Shown here in pieces: positions 18,186 through 27,888 of a stretch of DNA of 64,000 nucleotides. The stretch lies in contig NZ_OY762929.1 of assembly GCF_963666675.1 (NCBI RefSeq), positions 5,180,001 through 5,244,000 of the forward strand, in the 5' to 3' direction. The notes below the pieces were generated by a model. That model saw only the letters and a list, made by a program, of their open reading frames with translations. It did not search any database and was not told where the DNA came from. Source of the DNA: an uncultured Desulfobacter sp. GTDB taxonomy: Bacteria; Desulfobacterota; Desulfobacteria; Desulfobacterales; Desulfobacteraceae. Every line of letters begins with the position of its first letter. Position 1 is the stretch's first letter. The position numbers and the translations under genes are program-made.

Positions 18186-20291
18186 TTAAAATTGTCCTTG
18201 AGGTTCATCCGTTGTAAATTTCACAAAGCTTCTCAACTGATCACGCGGATCTTTTCTCACCACAACCGCATTTTTCTTCACACCGGACAAAAGAAAGGTC
18301 CCGACACTTCGAATATCCAAGGGTTCAGGGGATTTTAATGCGGCGCCGGAAGGGGATACCGACAACGCCCGAACATCTATTTCGTCGGAATCCGTCAACC
18401 ATTTGCCCCGTTTGAACCAATAGCGCCGCCTAACCCCTTCTCTTCTGTTGGCATTGCCCATATATTTCTCTGCAAGTACCCAGGCCTTAAATATTTTTCC
18501 AAGCCACCATCCCAGGAGCGAGCAGGTGAAAACGGCATACACAGTATAGATAAGATACATCTTTCCAAACGATGTCACGGATTCGGGCAAAAACACATAA
18601 GCCATAAAATTATCGTAATGAACAACGAACAAAATAAAGACGGCCATTAAACCGGTGCAGATCCCCTGCCAGAGGAATAATTTTTGAAAGTCAGCTTCCG
18701 AACGCTGTGTATTCTGGGTATACAGCGCGGCAAAAAAGGCCGTCACACTCGGTACGCCTGCCCACCATAGATTCGTTGAAAACGCGTCGCTCCTGTCTTG
18801 GGAAAAAAGGATCAACCCGATGATGATGACATTTAGGATAAACCCGAATGATGCAACCCACAAAGCCTCTGCGATCTGCACGCCCATTGGCAGTGACGGA
18901 TTTTTGACTTCTGCATTTTTTTGGCGATTGATCTCAAGTGACTGCTGCATGAAATACCCACCGCCGATGGCGATTGAATGCATGAGGCCGGCATAAAGGG
19001 ACCATAAAACCGCCTCTGCCGGACCGCTGGGTATTATCGGGGACTTACCGAGTATCTCTGTGAGAAACACGGATTGGCAGATCAAATACCCAATTGTACA
19101 GACGATGACAATACCCACCGCGCCGCTCCCGGCCAGGGTCATGATCTGCCAATCAAGTTGATAGCCGACAAACTTGTCGGTATTCACAAGCCCGAACCTG
19201 CCAAGCAGTGCTCTTCTGGCATCTCTTGAAAATCCAACGCCCAGAACACTGCAGACAATCAGCTGAATCACATCACGAGACACAGCATCAAGTTCGTTTT
19301 GCAACTCGTTTTTCTGACGGGAAAAATACGCCTTTTCCGCTTTTGATGCTTTTGATTCCGGGTTTGATGTTTTTCGCGGATTAAGGTATTTTTCCAGCGC
19401 CAGTTCAGCCGTTTTAAGGGTAAAATTGTGCTGCATTCCCCCAAAGCAAAGCTCCTGGATATCGTCCACGCGTTGCTGAACGTTATTTCTCAGCGTGTCA
19501 ACAGAGGCATCAAGCTCATTGAATTCATTAAGATACCGTTCCCTGAGTTTTGAACAAATGTTTGAATGGTTCAGTTTTACCAGGACATGATAAAGATAAA
19601 GTATCCTTGCATAATGAAACCACAATGAATTTCCGGGCTCATTAAAATCATCAGGCGTCACTATGTTTGGGGCCATTTTTTTGATTACTTTATCCCGGAC
19701 TTCTTGGGTTGGCGAAAAGTTGATTTCATCATCTTCAAAGGCATCTATCAGCTGCCGGGCCTGTGACGGAATAGAGGCATTCTCCTGCAAATACCGCCTG
19801 ATACGTTTTTCAATCCGGGCACAAGGCGTCACTCCCGACCACACAAACGTGATGAGAATGATGACCCAGGGCACCATCATATCCGTACTATTATTTAACA
19901 AATCTGTTTCCAGTACAAAGTTGTTTAGCGCGCCAAACACGTCAAACTCTTCGTACTGATTTATGAATTGTATTATCTGTGTCGGAAAAAACATAAAAAG
20001 AGCATAGGCAAACGTCATCATCATTGCATAAAAAGAATTCCAGGCAAGGTATCGATACCAGGTTGTAAAATACCTTACCGGCCGCGGCCGAAACCCCTCC
20101 GGAGACTGACCTTTCCCAGCCCATTCATTGAACTTTACCCAATAGAAAATAAAAACAAAGAGTCCCCCGGCACAAAAATTGATCATCGTCAAAGGAGACT
20201 CTGCCCCCCGAAACCCAATGACGGGAAATTTACTTGATAAAGCAAACATCAGCAATGCACTCGCCAATGAAACTAAATATAACCAAATCAT
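18186..20291 (-). CDS. Unrecognised 701-residue multi-pass membrane protein
   Basis: I do not recognise the family. Hydrophobic segments occur near 1-20, 33-55, 90-115 and 140-160, then a long soluble, helix-rich cytoplasmic-looking part (about 165-370), then at least six more hydrophobic segments (about 370-610), and a basic C-terminal tail. A strong AAGGAGG lies 7 nt before the ATG. The 20-bp spacing to the downstream substrate-binding protein says the two are co-expressed and possibly form one signalling or ion-gating unit. No catalytic motif is visible. Confidence 0.8.
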   Translation of the reverse strand: MIWLYLVSLASALLMFALSSKFPVIGFRGAESPLTMINFCAGGLFVFIFYWVKFNEWAGKGQSPEGFRPRPVRYFTTWYRYLAWNSFYAMMMTFAYALFMFFPTQIIQFINQYEEFDVFGALNNFVLETDLLNNSTDMMVPWVIILITFVWSGVTPCARIEKRIRRYLQENASIPSQARQLIDAFEDDEINFSPTQEVRDKVIKKMAPNIVTPDDFNEPGNSLWFHYARILYLYHVLVKLNHSNICSKLRERYLNEFNELDASVDTLRNNVQQRVDDIQELCFGGMQHNFTLKTAELALEKYLNPRKTSNPESKASKAEKAYFSRQKNELQNELDAVSRDVIQLIVCSVLGVGFSRDARRALLGRFGLVNTDKFVGYQLDWQIMTLAGSGAVGIVIVCTIGYLICQSVFLTEILGKSPIIPSGPAEAVLWSLYAGLMHSIAIGGGYFMQQSLEINRQKNAEVKNPSLPMGVQIAEALWVASFGFILNVIIIGLILFSQDRSDAFSTNLWWAGVPSVTAFFAALYTQNTQRSEADFQKLFLWQGICTGLMAVFILFVVHYDNFMAYVFLPESVTSFGKMYLIYTVYAVFTCSLLGWWLGKIFKAWVLAEKYMGNANRREGVRRRYWFKRGKWLTDSDEIDVRALSVSPSGAALKSPEPLDIRSVGTFLLSGVKKNAVVVRKDPRDQLRSFVKFTTDEPQGQF

Positions 20292-20314
20292 TACCCAACC
20301 TCCTTAAAAATGTT

Positions 20315-20426
20315 GGGCTTGGTTCTACCGTCGGCCATTATAGGGGCAGGTCTCTGTGCCTGCCCTAACGGGGGCAACCACAGGGGTATTGCCCTACAGA
20401 AGGTGGCCGATCTTATGATCAAGCCC
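20315..20426 (-). repeat. REP-like element, copy 1 (full length)
   Basis: Core GGGGCAGG...CCTGCCC next to GGGGCAACCACAGGGG...TTGCCC, flanked by GGGCTTGG on one side and CAAGCCCC on the other. Its reverse complement matches 44595-44706 across the whole length, including flanks, so this is a mobile unit of about 112 bp. Confidence 0.82.
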
Positions 20427-20735
20427 CAAATGTTGTCTACACACCCTTTAAAAAGACAGACTTTTGGAAGTTCCGATTGGGAAGATCAATTATAGAATCT
20501 TTAGACGAGTTCAGTTACCGAACAGTATTAGCTTATTCGAAAGCCTGCATCACATTCAAGAATATTAAACTTTTGTTACGCACTGAGCCTTGCCGAGATG
20601 ACAAACCAGGCACCACCATGCCTGCCACAAAACAATTAGGATTAAAAAAACTTGTTTTTGTCAAGAAAAAAATATTTTTTCTTACTATCCTGCCCCATCT
20701 TTATTTTTGTGAGGATTGATTCTATTTTCAATTTT

Positions 20736-20801
20736 TGTAGGGGCAAATCCCCTGTGGTTGCCCTCGATAGGTCAGGGCAGGCACAGGGCCCTGCCCCTAC
20801 A
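20736..20801 (+). repeat. REP-like element, copy 2 (core only)
   Basis: TGTAGGGGCAAATCCCC...GGTTGCCC then CAGGGCAGGCACAGGG...CTGCCCCTACA, the same paired hairpins as copies 1 and 3, followed by a diverged CGGCCGACG flank. Confidence 0.8.
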
Positions 20802-20842
20802 GCGGCCGACGCGATAACCCATCCCTGTTTAACCGGATATTT

Positions 20843-22228
20843 TTAATCCGGAGCCATCAACTCTGCAGCGTCAATGGTTTTGGCCCCCGGGTGTTTTCTA
20901 AGATAGTCGGCTATTTTGCCGGCAAGGTAGGCTGTGGAGATGGATGTACCGGCATAAGTTCCCGGATCTGCGTTGGAGCCGACGGGAAGAGATGCAAAAC
21001 CGGGGGCGGCTAAATCCACGAAATCACCGTAGTTGGACATTTCCCAGGCTTTACCGTCAGGCCCCAGGGCGGACACCGCGATCACGGATTCATATGCCGC
21101 CGGGTACACAGGATCTCCGGTGGGCGAATTTCCGGCCGCAGCCACCACCACAAGCCCCTTTGACCGCGCATAATTGACGGCGGTTTCCAAAAAAGCCGAG
21201 TCCGTTTCGGAGCCCCAGCTCAGGCTCAACACGTTTGCGTTATTTTCCAAGGCATATTCGATGCTCGCCATAATCGTCGTGTTTGAGGTGAATCCATTAT
21301 CATCAAAGGCCCGGATCGACAAAACCGGATTGGAAAATTCATCGGGAGTTACCCCCATGGGGCTGACCTGGCCCGATGCGATCAGCGCCATCTGGGTACC
21401 ATGCCCTACATTGTCTGAAATTGGACTTTCCGGATCCAGGGCATCAAAGCTCCCCTGGATATACCCTTGTGATGCGTATGTTTCCATCAGGCCGGTATCC
21501 AGAACGGCTACGGCGCCTGAAGCGGGCGCAGACGATGTGCCAGACTGTGACTGCGCGTCAACGGATTCACCGATGCCCTTGACCCTTGGCGCGTTGCCCG
21601 CCCTGTAAGCATAATCGGGCTCTGCCGTGCCGGTAATCCCCTCCTGCTTGAGTCTTGCCAGAACCGCATTGAGATCCGCATCGTCCTGCAAAATCAACGC
21701 GTAGACCCCAAGGTAGGCATTGACGATAGTGATCCGGGCATTCAGGTCTTCAATCAATTTATTGACCGTGCCGGTGGAGACCCGGCTGTTGAAGGTCAGC
21801 AGAATTCTGTTTTTAACGTAATACGCCCCTGTTTTGGGATCCTGGACAACGTCCAGGGTTTTCGGCGTGCGAAGGGTCCGAACGGCATCTGTTTTTCCGG
21901 GACGAAATACTATAATTTCAGACAACCGAGGATCGCCGTCCAGGGTTTTAGTCCATATATAAGAATGGTTCAAGCCTGCCAGGATCGCATCAAAACCGTC
22001 CTGAATCGCTTTGCCGGTAAATTTTTTTGAGACCAGGGGATTGATCTCTGGATCTATCCTGATTTTAATTCCGGCCATCGCCGCCTGTTTGAGCAAACTT
22101 TGAAGCGGCGTATTCTCAGCCGTCACCCAGATCCGGCCGTTGTTAATGGTCAAAGAAGCGGCGTGGCCGACACCGACAGCAGGCAGCACAATAAGCAGAA
22201 AAGCAATAATCAACACTACTTTTTTCAT
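20843..22228 (-). CDS. Secreted subtilisin-like (S8) serine peptidase
   Basis: 461 residues. Signal peptide (1-23), an N-terminal segment resembling a short secretin/TonB (STN-type) domain (28-110), a prodomain-like region (140-205), then the S8 domain with the triad visible: Asp244 in AVLDTGL, His276 in GHGTQMA, Ser429 in GTSISTA. The expected oxyanion region AAAGNSP is also present. The catalytic domain is compact and ends only about 30 residues after the serine. It lies upstream-to-downstream with a C25 peptidase on the same strand, 170 bp apart, so the two may act together on extracellular protein. Confidence 0.9.
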   Translation of the reverse strand: MKKVVLIIAFLLIVLPAVGVGHAASLTINNGRIWVTAENTPLQSLLKQAAMAGIKIRIDPEINPLVSKKFTGKAIQDGFDAILAGLNHSYIWTKTLDGDPRLSEIIVFRPGKTDAVRTLRTPKTLDVVQDPKTGAYYVKNRILLTFNSRVSTGTVNKLIEDLNARITIVNAYLGVYALILQDDADLNAVLARLKQEGITGTAEPDYAYRAGNAPRVKGIGESVDAQSQSGTSSAPASGAVAVLDTGLMETYASQGYIQGSFDALDPESPISDNVGHGTQMALIASGQVSPMGVTPDEFSNPVLSIRAFDDNGFTSNTTIMASIEYALENNANVLSLSWGSETDSAFLETAVNYARSKGLVVVAAAGNSPTGDPVYPAAYESVIAVSALGPDGKAWEMSNYGDFVDLAAPGFASLPVGSNADPGTYAGTSISTAYLAGKIADYLRKHPGAKTIDAAELMAPD

Positions 22229-22398
22229 GATATAACCTTAGGTTATCAAATAGTTTCTCGATATTGGTACCCCATATTTACCGGGAGCACAAATAAATAA
22301 TGACGCCGTTTTCAATCCGAATGGTTACGGTGCGAAAGTCCATGAGAACTTATCATGAGTTGCTGAATAATTGATATAGCTTGTCAATGGGAAACAGA

Positions 22399-24540
22399 CT
22401 ATTGCGAAAAACTGCTCCCAAAACGCTGGGCAAGTTCCCATAAATCCGGGGCAATGGTTGACGTTTTGTCGATAAATGCCGCCACGTCTTCGCCATCGAT
22501 ATCCCTGTCCAGATCAGAATCCTGGGGCAGTTTGACCATGACCGTTGTAAAGGGATCGCCCATGAGGTTGAGCGAAAACTGTAGCCATCGCATGGGGCCG
22601 TAGTAGAGTGAGTCCGGTATCTTTTCCATTTTATGGGATGCAAATACCGCCCCGATGCGCTTGCCGAACAGTGACGGATCCGCGCTGCCGCCGGTGATGC
22701 CTAAAAGATCCTCATCATAATACAGCATTTTAAAAAATTCTTCCGCATATTTCATGGATGATCCATAATAAACATTCTTAGAAGTAAAGCTGGAGTAGCC
22801 CCAACTGAACCGTGAAGAGCCGATATAGGCGACAGCGCCACCACCAGGGTTCCGGATAAAGGCTTCCGAAAGGCTTGGGTCAACGATTGACCCGTAACCG
22901 TCGGCGGAGTTGATTTCCGAATCAAACCAATTGGTACTGCACGCCATGGTGTAAACAATGCCCTGGTTGTCCTGATTGACAAGATTTAGGGCTGTACTTG
23001 AATAAAAATAGGACCCGCTTTCCATTTTGAAAAGATTGTTGTTGCCATGGGTGGCCGCCCAAAGGATGCCGTAGCCGGAGTTGAGTTGTGCCGACATGTT
23101 GTCCCGGGTTACATTGTAGCCGGCATCACCACTGAAGTCGGTACCTGTATCGTAAAATCTGTACTTATCTGCGGGCAAGACAAATGCGCGGTCTTCATGG
23201 ACCCGGGTCCATAGTTCTTCACTTTTCCAGTCCGCGTCACTGCGGCCCGAGTCCGAAGCCCACAACCTAACGCCCATGGACAGCGCTGCCTCATGAAAAT
23301 AAGGATCATACACAGCTGTTTCATATGCGATGGTTTTGGATGCAAACACCCGGGCATCCGTTTCAGATCGGATCGGGGCTCTTCCCACAAACAGATCGGG
23401 ATAAAGGTCTATACTGTCACCGTCTCTATCGGTTTCACAGAAAATATTGTCCCCATCATCGTTCCAGTCCAGGTCATCCAATCCTGCATAATAAAGATCT
23501 GTGGGGATTGTCTGATCGGTTATATCGCCGCCGTTCACAGACCCATAGCAGTCCTGATCCGGAATAATGGTATCATCTCCGCCCAGAAGTACCCACAAGG
23601 TGCCCTTGTTCTCAGCATAATCAAGGATGCACTTTTTAATCTTTACCTGCGGGCTTGCGCCGTCATAGTTTGCGTAAATATCTTCCACCGCCACAACATC
23701 CACGGTCAAGCCCATGGCCGCCCGGTGATCGGCCAGCACCTGGAATTCATCCTTCAGATCCTGTGCCGTGATAATCAGGTACTCACAGGCAGTTGAGTCA
23801 ATGGCTGCAGCAGTTTCATACGAAGCGGCGGTTGTCTGTTCAAGATCTTCGGGATTCACAACCGAATCGGAGATGTAATCATCTATGAAGGCTTCAGCCC
23901 CTGCGCGTTTAAAAGACAAGGCAGCGTCTTCAGTCTTTTGGGGCCTGAAAACCACGGATAATTTGAGGGAAGTGGTTATCGTGAATATTCCGCTCGCCTC
24001 CTGTCCTGTGCTTGAAGACTGAAACTGGACCGGGCTGAACCTGAATACCGCCATTCTGTGATTTCGGATTTTTGCCGTGTGGACATATTCAATCGCTTTA
24101 CGCCGGCCCGATTTCCTGATTTTAAGGGGGACAAAGGGATAGGGTTTTGTATCGCCGACATGGGTCTCTTTCTGCTTTGGAAAAACATTGGATACCGGCC
24201 TTCGGACCTGCTGTGAATGCAGAATTTCCTTAATTTTATAAAATTCATATCCGTCGGGGATCAGCACCCGAATAATCTTTGAGGGCAGTACCGGGTCACC
24301 GGGGTCGACCGCACTCTGGTCAAATCCATCAATTCTGTATAAATCATATCCATTTTTCCGGACAACATCCCTTTCAAGGGATGAAATATCGCACTGGATC
24401 ATTAAATTGAGCGCCGTTGCCCTGGTCGCCTTGATGGAAGGCCCATAGTCCCGGGAAAGAATCTTTCCAACGTTCGGTGAGGCTGAAACAATTCCCCCTG
24501 AAAACACCACAACACATAATATATAAAATAATCTCTTCAC
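22399..24540 (-). CDS. Secreted C25 (gingipain-like) cysteine peptidase with dockerin-like tail
   Basis: About 713 residues from the GTG at 24540, chosen because AGGAGA lies 7-8 nt upstream and a signal peptide (KRLFYILCVVVFSGGIVSA) begins there; a longer frame to 24639 has no such start. A propeptide region is followed by the C25 domain: YLIITAQDLKDEF, HRAAMGLTVDVV, LLGGDDTIIP, the catalytic His in AATHGNNN and the Cys in YTMACSTNW. The tail SDLDRDIDGEDVAAFI...LWELAQRFG resembles a calcium-binding dockerin/EF-hand repeat. The family cleaves proteins outside the cell. A two-hairpin repeat lies upstream at 24657-24752. Confidence 0.88.
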   Translation of the reverse strand: MKRLFYILCVVVFSGGIVSASPNVGKILSRDYGPSIKATRATALNLMIQCDISSLERDVVRKNGYDLYRIDGFDQSAVDPGDPVLPSKIIRVLIPDGYEFYKIKEILHSQQVRRPVSNVFPKQKETHVGDTKPYPFVPLKIRKSGRRKAIEYVHTAKIRNHRMAVFRFSPVQFQSSSTGQEASGIFTITTSLKLSVVFRPQKTEDAALSFKRAGAEAFIDDYISDSVVNPEDLEQTTAASYETAAAIDSTACEYLIITAQDLKDEFQVLADHRAAMGLTVDVVAVEDIYANYDGASPQVKIKKCILDYAENKGTLWVLLGGDDTIIPDQDCYGSVNGGDITDQTIPTDLYYAGLDDLDWNDDGDNIFCETDRDGDSIDLYPDLFVGRAPIRSETDARVFASKTIAYETAVYDPYFHEAALSMGVRLWASDSGRSDADWKSEELWTRVHEDRAFVLPADKYRFYDTGTDFSGDAGYNVTRDNMSAQLNSGYGILWAATHGNNNLFKMESGSYFYSSTALNLVNQDNQGIVYTMACSTNWFDSEINSADGYGSIVDPSLSEAFIRNPGGGAVAYIGSSRFSWGYSSFTSKNVYYGSSMKYAEEFFKMLYYDEDLLGITGGSADPSLFGKRIGAVFASHKMEKIPDSLYYGPMRWLQFSLNLMGDPFTTVMVKLPQDSDLDRDIDGEDVAAFIDKTSTIAPDLWELAQRFGSSFSQ

Positions 24541-24656
24541 AATATGTCTCCTTTTTTTTGATTTAATTTGCGAACCTGTGTAACTTACAGAGATCTTTGT
24601 AAATTCGCTGGAGACTGAGTCTGGGGGTGGATAGACCAAGTCAGCCCGTAGCTATC

Positions 24657-24752
24657 TATAAAAAGTTCTGTGTAAGCGCCACAGATCTTTCAATTTTCTT
24701 TGGAGGGGCTGGGCCCGGATGTTGATGACCAGGCCGGCCCATGGCTGTTATG
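24657..24752 (-). repeat. Dispersed two-hairpin element, copy F (diverged)
   Basis: Read on the minus strand it begins ATAACAGCCATGGGCCGGCC and closes with GAAAGATCTGTG / CACAGAACTTTTT. The second hairpin uses different bases from copies A-D but keeps its pairing. Confidence 0.68.
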
Positions 24753-24980
24753 GGAAGCGTTTTTGGCACAAGGGTGCAGATATCGCTAAAGAGATGATCA
24801 ATCCAACCACAATTAATTACAAACAAATAATTTTGGGATTTTTTTCCGAATCAGTTGATGGTGGTGGGAATGGTATCCCGTCGTCATATTGAGCCGGACA
24901 TTGATTTTCTCCGACTTTTATTTTAGGATATTTTAGGTATTTTTGTACAGTCTTTTTTCTGAAAACAACACATTCATGGG

Positions 24981-25009
24981 CCAGCCCGATTCAGCATGCT
25001 GTGGGCTGG
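24981..25009. repeat. Perfect hairpin between NUDIX and C25 genes
   Basis: CCAGCCC pairs with GGGCTGG, with an inner CAGCATGCTG palindrome. It follows CATGGG and may be a degenerate first half of the two-hairpin repeat, or a terminator of the NUDIX gene. Confidence 0.45.
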
Positions 25010-25125
25010 GGACGATTTCCATTCAGGTGTTAAGCCTAAACCCCTGACCTGTCTGTCCATTTTTCAACCGGATGCTCGGCAATATTTCATATGCATACAG
25101 CTAACATGATTTACAGCCGGCCTTG

Positions 25126-25725
25126 TTAAAACGGCGTATCAGCGATCACGCCCCCATTGAGCGGTGAAAACTCAAGATCCTTGATTTTAAATCCGAAATT
25201 CTCAGGTTTAAATGCATGATTTCCGGCTTCGCTCCGGTCTTTGAAATAGTCATCCAAGGTCTCCCGGATCACATCAAAGGCAATTTCGTCCCATGGAATA
25301 TCAGATTTGGAAAACAGCCGGACATCCGTGCTTTCGGTGGTGGGGCCAAAATCCTGGGATAACAGTTCAGCAATGAACATCAGGTAAATCTGGTCCACAA
25401 AAAGGATATTGAACATCCGGTAGGGCGATAAAATCCGGACTTTGACCCGGGTCTCCTCCAGGGTCTCACGTACGGCACCCTGCTGGACGGTTTCCTCATT
25501 TTCAAGATATCCGGCAGGAAGGGTCCAGCACCCTTTCCGGGGCTCAATATTGCGTTTGCACAATAAAATCCGGTCCTGGAAAACAGGAATTGTGCCCACG
25601 ACCATTTTGGGATTTTCATAGTGAACATGACCGCATGAGGGGCATACGGATCGGACATGGTCGTCATCCTGGGGGACCTGGCGGGTCATGGCGTGGCCGC
25701 ATTGGGTGCAAAATTTTATTGACAT
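25126..25725 (-). CDS. NUDIX hydrolase with N-terminal zinc ribbon
   Basis: 199 residues. Two CxxC pairs (CTQCGH near 6, CPSCGH near 29) form a zinc ribbon, followed by the NUDIX domain. The NUDIX box GYLENEETVQQGAVRETLEETRV keeps the GxxxxxE and RExxxEE core, but has Arg in the place of the usual Gly after EEx. The family hydrolyses nucleoside diphosphates linked to another group, often NADH or ADP-ribose-like substrates. It stands alone on the minus strand. The substrate is not predictable. Confidence 0.9.
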   Translation of the reverse strand: MSIKFCTQCGHAMTRQVPQDDDHVRSVCPSCGHVHYENPKMVVGTIPVFQDRILLCKRNIEPRKGCWTLPAGYLENEETVQQGAVRETLEETRVKVRILSPYRMFNILFVDQIYLMFIAELLSQDFGPTTESTDVRLFSKSDIPWDEIAFDVIRETLDDYFKDRSEAGNHAFKPENFGFKIKDLEFSPLNGGVIADTPF

Positions 25726-26317
25726 CTGATACCTATATTCCTAACTTTTGCGAAAATTTAAAATTCTGCCTTTTTTGTTCATACAATTTTCTTACCATAA
25801 ATTCTTATGATAAGGAAATCTTTGACGTAAAGCAATTGGGAAATCCATTTGACCGAAACCGTTATCCTCTTTTTCTTAATGGGCGAAGAAGCTTTTTTAA
25901 ATCTTAAGAAAACCCAAACTTTGAATATTGATATAGGTACAAAAGTTTATCTGACTATAGAAGGGTGTTGAAACCAATCAAATTCCAAAAGAATTATAGC
26001 TGCCCTACGTTTTTTTATTCCGTTTTTCAGAGGCCGCTTGCTCAGTTGAGCCGATGTGAGATCTGATTTTGCTTTTTTACCGCATTCATTTGATGTCAAG
26101 CTGCGGTCTCCATGTATAACCTAAAAGTTGCAGTGGTATGTTGAAAGACGTTCAAATTCAATGAGTTATTAAGTTTTCGAACTCACCAACTTTTTGATAA
26201 ACGTTCAACAAATACACTGTGTTGCTATGAGCTTGCATCTTTTAGGTATAATTCAGATACACCGATACTCACCGATCAATCGGCTAAGGAAAAATCCAGC
26301 GATGAGTTTAATTTCTT
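25726..26317. other. 592-bp region beside the transposase, with a long palindrome
   Basis: AT-rich. Contains the imperfect palindrome at 26115-26250. No gene is supported; the IS left end probably lies here. Confidence 0.55.
26115..26250. repeat. 136-bp imperfect palindrome next to the transposase stop
   Basis: TATAACCTAAAAGTTGCA at 26115-26132 pairs with TGCATCTTTTAGGTATA at 26234-26250; nested inside are GTTGAA..ACGTT / AACGTTCAAC and GAGTT / AACTC. The nested arms could fold into one long stem. Confidence 0.6.
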
Positions 26318-27820
26318 TTATCCTGTGGCAGCGAACAGATCCTTTTGTCCATCGTCTTTTTGCTTGGGTTTCTGCCTTGTTCCGGCCATTTCAATTAGCA
26401 AGGTTACAATTGTCGTCAATGCAGATCGAACAACCACACCATGTTGGCTCCTTACCCTTGTTTGCTCAAGTCCTTCCCTTTTTTTCATCAGATTGAAGGG
26501 CCGTTCGCAATTCTTTCGAATATCGATTGCCTCTTGGGAAGCATCATGGGAAGTCAGCATTGGCTGGAAAAGTCCTTTGTCAAAATCGACAATCCTTGAT
26601 TGAGGGCAAGTTGATTCAAAAATGCATTCACCGGGATTTGCACCACATCCAAATTCATGTCCCTCTGTTGTCGCTCCAAAGTAATTCATTGGAATTTCAC
26701 AAGAATCATTACATGTAACTCTCAGTGGTGCTTCTAAAACATTATCCGGAAGTTTCACCTGATCAGAAGCTGGGGCGATCACATAAACACCGGTTTCATT
26801 CAGAACGGAACCATCTTTATCGTGATAGGCCTGGTCTGCGGTTATCAATTTCATATCAATACCCAGTGCCTGGGCAAGTTTGATCAACGGTTTTAAAAAA
26901 AGGCTGTCATGATGATTTGCGGCTCCCACAATAGAAACCAACGGGAAGCTATGTCCAGTTGAAGGATTAATTGCGGTTAGCGTATGGAGCCGGTATCCAA
27001 CAACATAGATTGATTTGTCTCTTTTGTTACGGCGCTTTCCACAATCACAATCCAAATCGGAATAAATATGTACTTTTTTCTTGCCTTTGATCTCAATTGA
27101 ACAAAGGGGGTATTTAATTTCGGCTGGTAATTCTGTCGAGTCGACCCCATAAATTATGGAATTATCAAGACAGCCTGATTTAAAAAAATGATGAAGAAAG
27201 TACACAAAAACATTCATCAATTGACGAAAACATAGGCCATTCCGAAAATGGCACAGTTCGGTGTGGTCAGCCTGATCGTTTGTATTTAAAGGCAGCCTTA
27301 CAAAACGTCTGTTCTGTTTTCGTTCTCTGCCAAAATATTCATCAGTGCAAAATTTCCTGTAGCTGATCTCCGGATATTTGATGATTTTCAAAAGCTCCAT
27401 TCGAAACAACTGATAGGGTTGAATTTCCCTATGAGCAGCCGAATAACCGTCAGGCGCAATCAAGCTATTGATAATCTGATTGTCTAAAAGTTGGTCAACA
27501 AATTGCAATTCCGGGTCTATGATCTCAGGATATGGTTTCTTCCGTTGATCAAAATTGAATAGATTATTGGAATGGAAAGTTTCAATATAATCAGCCATCT
27601 CCGAAAGATTACGGATTCCTTCAGATGGACTTTGTCCTTCAACCCCAATGAGTTCTTCAGTTGGAATGTCCAATGTTTGTGAATAATCATAATCATTCAC
27701 AACCTCAGCCATAACTTCCTGAATCAGCTCCTTTTTACGGTTTTTCGTTAGCCTTTTCCAATTAGGGAATTTATTCTTCAATTGCTTTTTGATGTTCAGC
27801 TTGATATTTTTTTTATGCAT
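26318..27820 (-). CDS. DDE-type transposase
   Basis: 500 residues. A basic N-terminus and helical DNA-binding region precede a core with GVDSTELP (first Asp), a C-rich insert CDCGKRR, LITADQAYHDKDG (second Asp) and, late, FNLMKKREGLEQTRVRSQHG (candidate Glu region). This is the layout of IS4/IS1182-like DDE transposases; I cannot assign the family with certainty. The frame is complete. Clear terminal inverted repeats were not found; structured sequence lies at both sides (26115-26250 and 27824-27888). Confidence 0.85.
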   Translation of the reverse strand: MHKKNIKLNIKKQLKNKFPNWKRLTKNRKKELIQEVMAEVVNDYDYSQTLDIPTEELIGVEGQSPSEGIRNLSEMADYIETFHSNNLFNFDQRKKPYPEIIDPELQFVDQLLDNQIINSLIAPDGYSAAHREIQPYQLFRMELLKIIKYPEISYRKFCTDEYFGRERKQNRRFVRLPLNTNDQADHTELCHFRNGLCFRQLMNVFVYFLHHFFKSGCLDNSIIYGVDSTELPAEIKYPLCSIEIKGKKKVHIYSDLDCDCGKRRNKRDKSIYVVGYRLHTLTAINPSTGHSFPLVSIVGAANHHDSLFLKPLIKLAQALGIDMKLITADQAYHDKDGSVLNETGVYVIAPASDQVKLPDNVLEAPLRVTCNDSCEIPMNYFGATTEGHEFGCGANPGECIFESTCPQSRIVDFDKGLFQPMLTSHDASQEAIDIRKNCERPFNLMKKREGLEQTRVRSQHGVVVRSALTTIVTLLIEMAGTRQKPKQKDDGQKDLFAATG

Positions 27821-27823
27821 ATG

Positions 27824-27888
27824 GCCTCTGTTTTTGTGTTTTTATTTTTTGTTTTAGCGGACAAAATGTCATACACGAAAACAGAGGC
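27824..27888. promoter_or_regulatory. Inverted repeat upstream of the transposase
   Basis: GCCTCTGTTTT at 27824-27834 pairs with AAAACAGAGGC at 27878-27888 around 43 AT-rich bases, directly upstream of the minus-strand transposase start. It may be an operator, part of the insertion-sequence end, or a terminator. Confidence 0.5.

Larger units (their letters stand above)
20292..20842. other. 551-bp intergenic region carrying two REP-like repeats
   Basis: Holds the promoter region of the 20291-17149 pair and two copies of the GTAGGGGCA repeat family (20315-20426, 20736-20801). Between them is unique AT-rich sequence with no gene I can support. Confidence 0.7.
24541..25125. other. 585-bp intergenic region with repeat and hairpin
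   Basis: Carries the minus-strand two-hairpin repeat copy F (24657-24752) and a separate GC-rich hairpin at 24981-25009. The rest is AT-rich without a supportable gene. Confidence 0.65.

Noticed and set aside
24763..24778. Possible sigma-54 promoter (TGGCAC...TGCA)
   Set aside because: The spacing between GG and GC is one base short and no plus-strand gene follows.
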